Positions 1 through 10,530 of a stretch of DNA of 64,000 bases are shown in pieces. The DNA is from Streptomyces sp. RKND-216 (GTDB lineage: Bacteria > Actinomycetota > Actinomycetes > Streptomycetales > Streptomycetaceae), in NCBI RefSeq assembly GCF_004795255.1, contig NZ_SSBQ01000002.1:3615501-3679500 (forward strand), in the 5' to 3' direction. The translations under genes and the position numbers were made by a program. Numbering within the stretch: the first letter of the stretch is position 1; each line of letters starts with the position of its first letter. Below the pieces are notes generated by a model. The model was given only the letters and a program-made list of their open reading frames with translations. It was not told the DNA's origin and did not search any database.

Positions 1-129
1 CTGCTCGACGAGGCGCTGACCGCCAAGGTCGGCGACGCGGTGACGGAGGCGTTCGCCGCCGCGGGCCACCGCTCGCCCCGCCTCTTCGACGCGGTCCCGT
101 CCCCGGGCGCCCACCGCGTGCCGCCGTAG
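1..129 (+). CDS. galK: Galactokinase, C-terminal fragment (cut by window edge)
   Basis: The frame open from the first base gives the last 42 residues of a protein ending in a TAG at 127-129. The tail, with LFDAVPSPGAHRV just before the stop, looks like the C-terminal strand of actinobacterial galactokinases (a PR.F.AVPS.GA.R pattern). The enzyme would phosphorylate galactose to galactose-1-phosphate in the Leloir pathway. The GHMP-kinase motifs lie outside the window, so the identity rests on this short tail and on the remembered neighbourhood (galK near tamR/tam in Streptomyces). Confidence 0.6.
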   Translation: MLDEALTAKVGDAVTEAFAAAGHRSPRLFDAVPSPGAHRVPP

Positions 130-249
130 CCGGGGCGTGCGGCCGGCCGGGGGTCCCTCGGGCGAAGGTGTCGGCGTGCGCGGGCCGTTGACGGCGTCCG
201 GGCTCCGCTGGAAGCTCCCGGGGACGACCGGCCCCACACGGGAGGACAC

Positions 250-1386
250 ATGGTGAGCGACGGTTCGGCGCGACGGAGTACCGGCGGCAGAGGCGACGGC
301 ACGGACGGACGGCGCGGGCTGAGCCGCAAGGCGTTCCTCCGCGCGACCGCCGGGGCGGCCCTCGGCGGCGCGGCGGCACTCGGCACGGCGGGCGGCGCAC
401 ACGCCGCCGACATCCAGGCGTTGCAGGTCACGAAGATCAAGGACCTGACCGGCCCCGGGCTGACCACCCGCTTCCGGATGGAGGCCACCGACCTCGGCAT
501 CCCGGCGCGGACGCCCGACGGACGGACGCTGTTCGTCTTCGGTGACACCTTCGAGCAGGCCAGCGTCGGCGGCGGCTGGTGGCGCTCGCCCGTCGCGCTG
601 TGGTCGGAGACCACCGACCTCGACGCCGGGGTGACCTGGTCCGGCGCCCACGGAGGCGCCGCCGCCGAACAGTTGTGGTTCTACGAGCACAACAACCCGG
701 TGTTCTCCACGGTGCTGCCCTCCGACGTGATCACCATCGGCGGCACCATGTACCTGCACGCCATGGTCAACAAAGGCCTCGGCAACGTCGTGTGGACGGA
801 GATCTGGCGCTCCGACGACTCCGGCACGAGCTGGCAGCACACCGGTGCGAAGTTCCCCGCGAACCACGCCGGGGGACTGTTCCAGCTGCTGACCTGGGGC
901 CGGGGGAACGACGGCTACGTGTACGTCTTCTCGACGGGTTTCCAGCGCGACAAGCCGCTGATCCTCCACCGGGTGCGGGAGGATCGCCTCCCTGACCTCG
1001 CGGCGTACGAGCCGTGGGGCTGGCGGGACGGCGTGTGGGCGTGGGGCCACGCGCCGACGCCGGTGCTGGAGGGCCGGTTCGGCGAGCTGTGCCTGCGTCC
1101 GCTGGGCGGCAAGTGGCTGCTCACCTGGTTCAACGCCGGCGACTACCGCATCGACGGCATCCTCATGGACTACCCGACCTCCAACCTCCACACCGCGCAC
1201 CGCCGCACCCTGGTGTGGGGCGGTCAGTGGGGCCAGGAGGACGACGCGCACGTGGCCCAGCTCTACGGCGGCTACGTCATCCCCGGCTCGACGCTCACCG
1301 ACCTCCACCTGGCCGTCAGCCAGTGGAACACCGCGCAGGGCTGGCCGTACCGGGTGATGCAGCACCGGGTGCGCGGCTTCGTGTGA
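250..1386 (+). CDS. Tat-exported DUF4185 domain protein
   Basis: 378 residues. The N-terminus has a twin-arginine-like motif (LSRKAFLRATAG, an RK variant), a hydrophobic Ala/Gly run and an AHAA cleavage site near residue 52, so export by the Tat route is likely. The mature part begins with a strand followed by RTLFVFGDTFE, the hallmark of DUF4185, a beta-propeller-like domain of unknown biochemical role often found in secreted actinobacterial proteins. A GGGAGG RBS at 240-245 precedes the ATG at 250; GTG at 253 is an alternative. It stands alone, about 120 bp after galK. No catalytic residues can be assigned. Confidence 0.8.
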   Translation: MVSDGSARRSTGGRGDGTDGRRGLSRKAFLRATAGAALGGAAALGTAGGAHAADIQALQVTKIKDLTGPGLTTRFRMEATDLGIPARTPDGRTLFVFGDTFEQASVGGGWWRSPVALWSETTDLDAGVTWSGAHGGAAAEQLWFYEHNNPVFSTVLPSDVITIGGTMYLHAMVNKGLGNVVWTEIWRSDDSGTSWQHTGAKFPANHAGGLFQLLTWGRGNDGYVYVFSTGFQRDKPLILHRVREDRLPDLAAYEPWGWRDGVWAWGHAPTPVLEGRFGELCLRPLGGKWLLTWFNAGDYRIDGILMDYPTSNLHTAHRRTLVWGGQWGQEDDAHVAQLYGGYVIPGSTLTDLHLAVSQWNTAQGWPYRVMQHRVRGFV

Positions 1387-1567
1387 GGCGAGCGAAGGGG
1401 CCGGCGCAAGGGCGCGCGAAGGGGTGGCGTGAGGCGCGTGGCGTGCCCCGGCGTCGTGTGAGGGGCGGGGCGCGCGCGGTGCCGGGCCCGGCGGGCGGGC
1501 TGGTCGCGGCAGAGTGTGGGGAACCGGTCAGTTTCGCGGTTTGCCTTCCCTCTCCGGCTCCCCGCCG

Positions 1568-1573
1568 TAGGGT
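1568..1573 (+). promoter_or_regulatory. Candidate -10 box TAGGGT in the 1387-1746 gene-free stretch
   Basis: The 360 bp between the DUF4185 gene and the LuxR-type regulator have no convincing protein gene. TAGGGT lies 8 nt before an in-frame GTG at 1582 that opens a 30-codon reading frame closing with TGA at 1672-1674. A transcript from here would carry a leader of about 165 nt before the regulator. I see no good -35 box. Confidence 0.35.
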
Positions 1574-1746
1574 GGACCCTTGTGCACCGCGCCGATGGGG
1601 GTCTGCGGGTGCGTTCGTCAGGGGGCGAGACAACCGGGGGCGTCACCCGGACACGGGAGAGCGGCGGTACGTGAGACCGGCGGCGGCCGGGGTGTCGTTG
1701 TGTCCTCGTACCGGGTGACGCGTCCGCACCGTCATGGGGGCGACAC

Positions 1747-2610
1747 ATGCAACGGATCCGTGTCCTGGTGGTCGACGATCACCGGATATTCGCCGAGTCC
1801 TTGGCCGCGGCGCTGGCCGCCGAGCAGGACGTCGAGGTCACCGCTGTGGGCAGCGGCGCGGCAGCCGTACACACACTTGAGCGCGGCGCGGCCGAAGGGC
1901 GCCGTTTCGCCGTGCTGCTGGTCGACGCGCACCTGAGCGGCCCCGGACCCGCCCCGCCCGCGGACGAGTCGTCGTCCGCCGCCCCGCCACCGCCCGGACC
2001 CTCCGGGGCCGCGCCGCTGGCGATCCCGTCGCCGCGCAGCGAACTCACGCCCGGTCAGCTCGCCGGCGGCCGGGACGGGTCGCCCGGCGCCGGACAGGGC
2101 TCCGCCGCCGCGGGCCCGGGCGGCCTGACGCTGCTGGCCCGGATGTGCACCGCGCACCCCGGGCTGCGCGCGGTCGTCCTCGCCGAACGCGACGATCCCG
2201 CCGTGGCCGCCGCCGCCCTCCAGGCGGGCGCCTGCGGCTGGGTGGCCAAGGACAGTTCGCTGAGCCGCCTGCTGCACGTGGTGCGCGGCGTGCTCAAGGG
2301 GGAGACGCATCTGCCGCCGCTGCTCCTCACCGGTGTGCTGGAGGAGCTGACCGCGTCGCGCGAGCACCGCTCGGAGAGCGAACGGCTGGTCCATGCGCTG
2401 ACGCCCCGTGAGTACGAGGTGCTGCGGTGCATGGTGGCCGGGCTGGGCCGCAAGGCCGTGGCCGAACGGCTCTACCTCTCCCCGCGCACGGTGCGCACCC
2501 ACATGCAGAACGTGTTGGGCAAGCTGGGCGTCCACTCCACTCTCGCCGCCGTCGCTCTGGCACGCCGCGCCGGCGTGCCGCCGGCCGGCCCGGACGCGGC
2601 GGATTCCTGA
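1747..2610 (+). CDS. LuxR/NarL-type response regulator with a split receiver domain
   Basis: 287 residues. The N-terminus is a receiver domain (RIRVLVVDDHRIFAESL; acidic pair D10-D11; candidate phospho-Asp D60 in LLVDAHLSG; conserved Lys K168 in GWVAKD). The C-terminus is a LuxR-type HTH (LTPREYEVLRCMVAGLGRK, then YLSPRTVRTHMQNVLGKLGV). Between D60 and the next receiver helix (TLLARM) there is an insert of roughly 60 Pro/Ala/Gly/Ser-rich residues (about 65-126), absent from normal 210-220-residue family members. GGGGG at 1736-1740 supports the ATG at 1747. No sensor kinase is adjacent. Whether D60 can still be phosphorylated is open. Confidence 0.8.
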   Translation: MQRIRVLVVDDHRIFAESLAAALAAEQDVEVTAVGSGAAAVHTLERGAAEGRRFAVLLVDAHLSGPGPAPPADESSSAAPPPPGPSGAAPLAIPSPRSELTPGQLAGGRDGSPGAGQGSAAAGPGGLTLLARMCTAHPGLRAVVLAERDDPAVAAAALQAGACGWVAKDSSLSRLLHVVRGVLKGETHLPPLLLTGVLEELTASREHRSESERLVHALTPREYEVLRCMVAGLGRKAVAERLYLSPRTVRTHMQNVLGKLGVHSTLAAVALARRAGVPPAGPDAADS

Positions 2611-2659
2611 CGGCACCCGGCGGCGCGGTGTCTGCCGGGCCGCTGTCGCGGAGGACGGC

Positions 2660-3157
2660 TCAGATCGGCGTGTTGTCGAAGGGGGCGGTGAGCTGGCGGA
2701 GGAGGTCGGCGAGTTCGCCGCGCTGAGTGTGGGACAGCTCCGCCAGGATCGCCCGCTCCTGGTCCAGCAGGCCGGCCAGGGCGCTGTCCGCGCGGTGGCG
2801 GCCGTCGGCGGTCAGGCGCACCAGGACCCCGCGCCGGTCGCTGGGGTCGGGCAGCCGCTCGACGAGGCCCTTCTTGGCGAGCCGGTCGATGCGGTTGGTC
2901 ATGGTGCCGGACGTGACCAGCGTCTGGGTGAGTAGCTGGCCGGGGGACAGCTGGTAGGGCGTGCCCGCGCGGCGCAGTGCCGTCAGTACGTCAAACTCCC
3001 ACGGCTCCAGGCCGTGTTCCGCGAACGCGATCCGCCGTGCCCGGTCCAGGTGCCGGGCGAGCCTGCTGACGCGGCTGAGCACCTCCAGCGGTTCCACGTC
3101 GAGGTCCGGGCGCTCCCGGCGCCATGCTGAAACCAGTCGGTCGACCTCGTCCTCCAT
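2660..3157 (-). CDS. tamR: MarR-family regulator TamR
   Basis: 165 residues, the usual MarR length. A winged-helix core runs from about 50 to 125: SGTMTNRIDRL is the recognition helix and PSDRRGVLVRLT the wing. It is divergent from a trans-aconitate methyltransferase gene, the arrangement known for TamR of S. coelicolor, which represses tam and itself and is released by citrate, cis- or trans-aconitate and isocitrate. The start was set at 3157 because a TACACT -10 box ends exactly 7 nt upstream, giving a leaderless transcript; no RBS is visible. The identity is inferred from family plus context. Confidence 0.82.
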   Translation of the reverse strand: MEDEVDRLVSAWRRERPDLDVEPLEVLSRVSRLARHLDRARRIAFAEHGLEPWEFDVLTALRRAGTPYQLSPGQLLTQTLVTSGTMTNRIDRLAKKGLVERLPDPSDRRGVLVRLTADGRHRADSALAGLLDQERAILAELSHTQRGELADLLRQLTAPFDNTPI

Positions 3158-3164
3158 GGAGATC

Positions 3165-3170
3165 AGTGTA
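3165..3170 (-). promoter_or_regulatory. -10 box TACACT for leaderless tamR
   Basis: Read on the minus strand, TACACT is followed by 7 nt and then the tamR ATG, the spacing expected when the start codon is the transcription start. Confidence 0.5.
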
Positions 3171-3190
3171 ATAGTTCTGTCGACATGAAG

Positions 3191-3208
3191 TCTCTTGACG
3201 TCGAGATA
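3191..3208 (+). promoter_or_regulatory. Palindromic operator between tamR and tam
   Basis: TCTCTTGACGTCGAGATA is an 18-bp dyad with 14 of 18 positions symmetric, centred on GACGTC. It lies in the 72-bp divergent gap, just upstream of the tamR -10 and 22 bp before the tam start, as expected for a MarR-family dimer controlling both genes. Confidence 0.65.
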
Positions 3209-3229
3209 GTTGGGGTGGATGATCGCCTC

Positions 3230-4069
3230 ATGGAGACGCCGGACGCCCAGGAAGCCCGAGCCGCCCCGGACTGGGACCCCGCACAGTACGCCCGCTATGC
3301 GGACCACCGCACCCGCCCGCTGCGGGACCTCCTCGCCCGTGTGCCCGACCCTCCGCCGGGGCGCGCCGACGCGCCGCGCGTGGCCGACCTCGGCTGCGGC
3401 CCGGGCGCGCCGACCGCTCTCCTCGCAGAGCGGTGGCCCGCCGCGCACATCACCGGCTACGACAGCTCGCCGGCCATGCTGGCGCGGGCGGCGGCCTACG
3501 CCGGTCCGACCGCGGGCGGCGGCACGCTCGGCTTCGTCCACGCCGACCTCGCCGACTGGCGCCCCGTCCAGCCGCACGACGTGCTCTTCTCCAACGCCGC
3601 CCTCCAGTGGTGGCCGGGCCACCCCGAAGCCCTCCCCGCCTACGTCGACGCCCTCGTCCCCGGCGGCACGCTGGCCTTCCAGGTCCCCGGCAACTTCGAC
3701 GCCCCCAGTCACGTCCTGCTGCACGAACTGCGCAACACCCCGCGCTGGCGCGACCGCCTCGGCGCTCCCGCACGCACGGACGCGGTCCTGCAGCCCGCCG
3801 CATACGCTGCCGCCCTGGCGCCGCTCGGCTGCGACGTCGACGCCTGGGAGACCACCTACGTGCAGATCCTGCACGGCGAGGACGCGGTGCTGGAATGGAC
3901 GAAGGGCACCGCACTGCGGCCGGTGCTCGGCAGGCTCGCCGACGACCCGCAGGCGTACGACGCCTTCCTCGCCGAGTACGCCGCCGCGCTCCGCGCCGCC
4001 TACCCGCCCACCCCGCACGGCACCCTCTTCCCCTTCCGCCGCGTCTTCGTCGTGGCGGTCCGCCGATGA
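3230..4069 (+). CDS. tam: Trans-aconitate 2-methyltransferase
   Basis: 279 residues. Class I SAM-dependent methyltransferase: VADLGCGPGAPTALLAERWP is motif I, ITGYDSSPAML the second SAM strand, and NAALQWWPGH matches the tam-specific segment. The N-terminus DWDPAQYARYADHRTRPLRDLL aligns by eye with E. coli Tam. The enzyme methylates trans-aconitate, a spontaneous inhibitor of aconitase, and so protects the citric acid cycle. The start at 3230 is preferred over ATG 3185, which would lie upstream of the operator and lacks an RBS. The stop overlaps the next gene by ATGA. Confidence 0.85.
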   Translation: METPDAQEARAAPDWDPAQYARYADHRTRPLRDLLARVPDPPPGRADAPRVADLGCGPGAPTALLAERWPAAHITGYDSSPAMLARAAAYAGPTAGGGTLGFVHADLADWRPVQPHDVLFSNAALQWWPGHPEALPAYVDALVPGGTLAFQVPGNFDAPSHVLLHELRNTPRWRDRLGAPARTDAVLQPAAYAAALAPLGCDVDAWETTYVQILHGEDAVLEWTKGTALRPVLGRLADDPQAYDAFLAEYAAALRAAYPPTPHGTLFPFRRVFVVAVRR

Positions 4070-4437
4070 CCGGCTTCGCCCTGGACGCACTCGACCACGT
4101 GCAGCTCGCCCTGCCGCCGGGCGGCGAGGAGGCGGCACGCGCGTACTACGCCGGCGTCCTCGGTATGACGGAGAAGCCCAAGCCCGCCGCCCTCGCCGCG
4201 CGGGGCGGCTGCTGGTTCCGGAGCGGCGCCGTCGAACTGCACCTCGGCGTCGAGCAGGGCTTCCTCCCCGCCCGCACGGCCCACCCCGGCATCCAGATCC
4301 GCGGCCTCGATGCCCTCGCCGCGCGACTGACGGCGTACGGCGCCCCGGTGACCTGGGACGACGCGATCCCCGGCCGCCGCCGCTTCCACACCACGGACCC
4401 CTTCGGCAACCGCCTCGAATTCCTCGAGGACACCTGA
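4066..4437 (+). CDS. VOC (glyoxalase/bleomycin resistance) family protein
   Basis: 123 residues, one VOC module pair: LDHVQLALPPGGEEAARAYY at the start, GAVELHLGVE in the middle and DPFGNRLEFLE near the end, with H and E residues at the usual metal-ligand positions. The start codon overlaps the tam stop (ATGA at 4066-4069), so it is translationally coupled and probably co-regulated by TamR. Substrate unknown; family members include dioxygenases, isomerases and resistance proteins. Confidence 0.8.
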   Translation: MTGFALDALDHVQLALPPGGEEAARAYYAGVLGMTEKPKPAALAARGGCWFRSGAVELHLGVEQGFLPARTAHPGIQIRGLDALAARLTAYGAPVTWDDAIPGRRRFHTTDPFGNRLEFLEDT

Positions 4438-4517
4438 CCGCCGAACCTTCGACGCGTCCGCCGAGACCTCGAAAGAGTGACAAGAGCCCCGGAAGCGCTC
4501 TCCGGGGCGGGCGCCTC

Positions 4518-4537
4518 CCATAGCGTTTGTGCTATGG
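4518..4537 (+). promoter_or_regulatory. Perfect inverted repeat over the higB start, with leaderless -10
   Basis: CCATAGC-N6-GCTATGG has 7-bp perfect arms. The right arm includes the ATG at 4534. TAGCGT at 4521-4526 inside the repeat is a TANNNT -10 box 7 nt before that ATG, so a repressor bound here would cover both promoter and start. This fits autoregulation by the downstream XRE antitoxin. Confidence 0.55.
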
Positions 4538-4882
4538 AAGGGGGTACCGTCGAACTCGATCCGGAGGCCGAAGCGTGGCTGGACGGCTGGACGACAAGCG
4601 TTGGGCTCAGGCGTTGTTCCACCTGGATCTGCTGGAGAGCGCGGCGTGCACCTGGGCGAGCCGTACACCCGGCAGCTCGACGGGAAGCACCGCGAACTGC
4701 GCTTCTACTGCCGCGGTCGGCGGGTGCGTATCACGTACTGGATCGCCCCTCACCGACGCATCGTGATACTCACGGTGTTCCCCAAGGCCCGGATGCGTGA
4801 GTTCGCCGGGATCGAGCGGGCGCGGCAGGCGCTCAAGCGCTGCCAGGCTGAGCAGCACACGGCCGAGGAGGAGGTCCGGTGA
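4534..4882 (+). pseudogene. HigB/RelE-type toxin gene broken by two -1 frameshifts
   Basis: Three frames join into one toxin-like protein. Frame A from ATG 4534 gives TVELDPEAEAWLDG. Frame B continues LDDKRWAQALFHLDLLE. Frame C gives ERGVHLGEPYTRQLDGK and then RRVRITYWIAPHRRIVILTVF to the stop at 4882. Adding one G near 4584 and one G near 4639 restores a single frame of about 116 residues of the Gp49-like HigB family, which cleave ribosome-bound mRNA. Either the toxin is inactivated, or two G residues were lost in sequencing. The stop overlaps the antitoxin start by GTGA. Family assignment is by pattern recognition. Confidence 0.75.
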
Positions 4883-5187
4883 CCGGAGAGACACGACGTG
4901 CGGGGCTGGCGAAGGCGCGGCGAACGCGTCCGGTCGCGGCCGAGGTCAGGGATGAGTACGCCGCAACCCGGCTGCGCCACGAGCTCGGATTCGCCGTGCG
5001 CACGCGTCGGATCGAACTCGGTCTGTCGCAGGAGGAGGTCGGGCGGCGCGCTCACATGACGCAGTCGGCGGTGGCCCGGTTCGAAGCCGGTGGGACGGTG
5101 CCCAGTCTGCCGGTCCTGGACCGGCTGGCCGGGGCGCTGCAACTCGACCTGCGCGTCGAGATGACGCCGCACGCCGCAGGCGCCTGA
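4879..5187 (+). CDS. XRE-family antitoxin (HigA-like)
   Basis: 102 residues. HTH_3/XRE domain in the C-terminal half: LGFAVRTRRIELGLSQEEVGRRAHMTQSAVARFEAG, with LSQEEVG as helix 2 and SQSAVAR-type TQSAVARFE as recognition helix. The N-terminus is basic and Ala-rich. GTG start overlapping the toxin stop (GTGA 4879-4882) indicates an operon in toxin-first order, typical of HigBA. The gene looks intact although its toxin partner is not. It probably binds the inverted repeat at 4518-4537. Confidence 0.8.
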   Translation: MTGETRRAGLAKARRTRPVAAEVRDEYAATRLRHELGFAVRTRRIELGLSQEEVGRRAHMTQSAVARFEAGGTVPSLPVLDRLAGALQLDLRVEMTPHAAGA

Positions 5188-5197
5188 CCCCCGCGCG

Positions 5198-5230
5198 CCC
5201 TCCGCCCGGCGGGCTCCGCCGGGCGGAGGG
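5198..5230. terminator. Bidirectional hairpin between convergent genes
   Basis: A perfect 15-bp stem (5198-5212 with 5216-5230) closed by a 3-nt loop fills the gap between the converging higA-like and TetR genes. There is no T tract, as is common in Streptomyces. Confidence 0.7.
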
Positions 5231-5233
5231 CGG

Positions 5234-5941
5234 TCAGGACTTGCGGTGGCCGATGAGGCGGGGTTTCTGCTCCATGCCGTGCAGGCCGTGCCAGGCGAGG
5301 TTGACCAGGTGGGCGGCGACCTCGGCCTTCTTCGGCTTGCGGACGTTCAGCCACCACTGCCCGGTGAGCGCCACCATGCCCACCAGTGCCTGCGCGTACA
5401 GCGGCGACAGCTTCGGGTCGAAGCCGCGCATCTTGAACTCGCGGCCCAGGATGTCCTCGACCTGTGTGGCGATGTCGCTGATCAGCGAGGCGAAGGTGCC
5501 GGTGGACTGCGTGACGGGCGAGTCGCGTACCAGGATGCGGAAGCCGTCGGTGTACTGCTCGATGTAGTCCAGCAGCGCGAACGCCGCCTGCTCCAGCAGC
5601 TCCCGCGGGTGGCCGCCGGTCAGCGCGCCCGTCACCATGTCGAGGAGCTGCCGCATCTCGCGGTCCACGACCACCGCGTACAGGCCCTCCTTGCCGCCGA
5701 AGTGCTCGTAGACGACAGGCTTGGACACCCCCGCCTTGTGCGCGATCTCCTCCACCGACGTCGCTTCGAACCCGCGCTCGGCGAACAGTGAGCGGCCGAT
5801 GTCGAGCAACTGCTCCCGGCGCTCCTTGCCCGTCATGCGTCTGCGGGCCCGTCGGGAGGTCGGAGCCGCGCCCGGCTTGGGGGATATGTCCTGCGGGCTG
5901 ACGTGGTTCGCGCGGTCGTCGGTCGGCACGGACACCATCAT
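5234..5941 (-). CDS. TetR-family regulator of the desaturase operon
   Basis: 235 residues. N-terminal disordered segment of about 35 residues, then TetR HTH (REQLLDIGRSLFAERGFEATSVEEIAHKAGVSKPVVYEHFGGKEGLY) and an all-helical ligand domain. The start ATG at 5941 overlaps the desaturase stop (ATGATG), so the two genes are one leftward operon and the regulator is made from the desaturase mRNA. A lipid-sensing role, repressing or tuning the desaturase through the tandem dyads at 7038-7067, is inferred from context. Confidence 0.8.
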   Translation of the reverse strand: MMVSVPTDDRANHVSPQDISPKPGAAPTSRRARRRMTGKERREQLLDIGRSLFAERGFEATSVEEIAHKAGVSKPVVYEHFGGKEGLYAVVVDREMRQLLDMVTGALTGGHPRELLEQAAFALLDYIEQYTDGFRILVRDSPVTQSTGTFASLISDIATQVEDILGREFKMRGFDPKLSPLYAQALVGMVALTGQWWLNVRKPKKAEVAAHLVNLAWHGLHGMEQKPRLIGHRKS

Positions 5942-6930
5942 GCCGCTTCGGCGGCACGCTCCTGGCGGCGGGAGTCGATTCGGTCCCGCTTGGGCCAGCG
6001 CACGTCGTACGCCCAGCCCAGCTTTTCGAACCAGCGGATGATCCGCGCGCTGGAGTCCAACTGCCCGCGCAGCACGCCGTGACGTGCGCACGTCGGGTCG
6101 GCGTGGTGCAGGTTGTGCCACGACTCGCCGCACGAGAGGACCGCCAGCCACCACACGTTGCCCGACTTGTCCCGGGACTTGAACGGCCGCTTGCCGACTG
6201 CGTGGCAGATCGAGTTGATCGACCACGTGACGTGGTGCAGCAGCGCCACTCGTACGAGTGAACCCCAGAAGAAAGCGGTCAGCGCGCCCTGCCAGGACCA
6301 CGTGGCCAGGCCCCCGATCAGCGGCGGCAGCAGCAGCGACACCGCCGTCCACAGCACGAACTGCCGCGAGACCGCCCGGATGGCGGGGTCCCTGACCAGG
6401 TCCGGGGCGTACTTCTGCTGGGACGTCTGCTCCTCGTCGAACATCCAGCCCACGTGGGCCCACCACAGGCCCTTCATCAGCGCCGGCACGGTCTCGCCGT
6501 ACCGCCAAGGGGAGTGCGGGTCGCCCTCGGCGTCGGAGAACTTGTGGTGCTTGCGGTGGTCGGCCACCCAGCGCACCAGCGGGCCCTCCACGGCGAGCGA
6601 GCCCATCACCGCGAGCGCGATCCGCAGGGGCCGCTTCGCCTTGAACGAGCCGTGCGTGAAGTAGCGGTGGAAACCGATCGTGATGCCGTGGCAGCCGATG
6701 TAGTACATGGCCACGAGCAGCCCCAGATCCAGCCAGCTCACGCCCCAGCCCCAGGCCAGCGGGACCGCCGCGAGCAGTGCGAGGAAGGGGAGGACGATGA
6801 AGGCCAGCAGGGCGACCTGCTCGATCGACCGCCGCTGCTCGCCGCCCAGCGTGGCGAGCTCGGCGGGCGCGGTGGGGGAAGCCGTTCGGGAGCTCGGATC
6901 CTTTTCGAGTACGTTCGGGCCAGGAGTCAT
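5938..6930 (-). CDS. Membrane acyl-CoA / fatty acid delta-9-type desaturase
   Basis: 330 residues. Three His boxes of the membrane di-iron desaturases are present: HRYFTH, HRKHH and HNLHH. Hydrophobic stretches around 40-60, 65-85 and 185-225 fit the usual four transmembrane helices with the iron site in the cytosol. The enzyme inserts a cis double bond into saturated acyl chains with O2, controlling membrane fluidity. RBS GAGGGA lies 7-8 nt before the ATG at 6930. First gene of an operon with the TetR gene that overlaps its stop. Confidence 0.88.
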   Translation of the reverse strand: MTPGPNVLEKDPSSRTASPTAPAELATLGGEQRRSIEQVALLAFIVLPFLALLAAVPLAWGWGVSWLDLGLLVAMYYIGCHGITIGFHRYFTHGSFKAKRPLRIALAVMGSLAVEGPLVRWVADHRKHHKFSDAEGDPHSPWRYGETVPALMKGLWWAHVGWMFDEEQTSQQKYAPDLVRDPAIRAVSRQFVLWTAVSLLLPPLIGGLATWSWQGALTAFFWGSLVRVALLHHVTWSINSICHAVGKRPFKSRDKSGNVWWLAVLSCGESWHNLHHADPTCARHGVLRGQLDSSARIIRWFEKLGWAYDVRWPKRDRIDSRRQERAAEAA

Positions 6931-7037
6931 GGTGCTGTCCCTCGGGGAGCGGGGGCGGGGGGTCAGAGCGTGCGGGGAGTGGCGGTCCGGGGCCCCGGCG
7001 GGGGGACGACGCCGTCTTCACCACACGCCCCAGCAGG

Positions 7038-7067
7038 CTACGGAACCGTAACCTACGGCGTCGTAAG
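7038..7067. promoter_or_regulatory. Tandem dyad operator upstream of the desaturase
   Basis: Two adjoining 15-bp units, CTACGGAACCGTAAC and CTACGGCGTCGTAAG, match at 11 of 15 positions and each has its own internal dyad (TACGG-AA-CCGTA; TACG-GCGT-CGTA). A minus-strand -10 candidate TAGCCT overlaps the proximal unit. This is a plausible site for the desaturase-linked TetR protein. The whole 6931-7247 gap (317 bp) holds this operator and the ppc leader and no gene. Confidence 0.6.
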
Positions 7068-7247
7068 TATGGCAGCCCTCAGCGACGGGGCAACAGGGCC
7101 GGTGTGCCCACTCAGCGTGACCGGCACCCGGACACCTGCCACGGCCCCGGAGGCGGCGGCCTATCCTGTACGGCGTCGGACAGCGCGGTCCGTGACCAGC
7201 CGGAAGCACACCGGAAAGCCCATCCGCTTGCCAAGGAGCCCGCACCC

Positions 7248-10064
<2,817 letters not shown>

Positions 10065-10086
10065 CGGGTACCCAACAGGTCCGTAC

Positions 10087-10123
10087 CGAGGCGCCGTTCA
10101 CCCCCGGGATGGGCGGCGCCTCG
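10087..10123 (+). terminator. Hairpin after ppc
   Basis: CGAGGCGCCG at 10087-10096 pairs with CGGCGCCTCG at 10114-10123 across a 17-nt loop, 22 bp after the ppc stop. Probable ppc terminator. Confidence 0.6.
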
Positions 10124-10347
10124 CCGTGCGGGCGGACCAGGGACGGGCCCCACCACACCCGCGGCGACGTGCGCGAACCGTTCGAAAGTGGCAACGTGCT
10201 GCAACTCCACGGGCCTTGAGAAAGCCCTCGGTGGCAGGGACCTGCCATGCTTAACAGTTCACTAGGGCGGCCTGGGGTGGCAGGGTCCTGTACTGCCGGG
10301 ACCACACAGGAACCGGTGCGGTAGACCGAACCGCGTGGCGCCCCGAA

Positions 10348-10438
10348 GGCCGCCGCCCAGGGCCGACCACCCTGAGCGGCGGCCTCCCCCTCACGCTCCG
10401 CCCGTCCGGACGCCGACCAACGCCCGGACGGGCGGAGC
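10348..10438. terminator. Two consecutive strong hairpins in the ppc-10531 gap
   Basis: First stem 10348-10356/10376-10384 (9 bp). Second stem 10395-10409/10424-10438 (15 bp, perfect, 14-nt loop). They lie in a 466-bp gene-free stretch (10065-10530) in which I see no other gene. They may terminate read-through or form the 5' leader of the next small gene. Confidence 0.5.
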
Positions 10439-10530
10439 AACCACACCCCCGTCCCCCTCCCACCCCACGAACCCCCATCCCCCGACACACCTCGCGAACC
10501 GCCCTCCGCCGGGGCGTCATGGAGGTAGCT

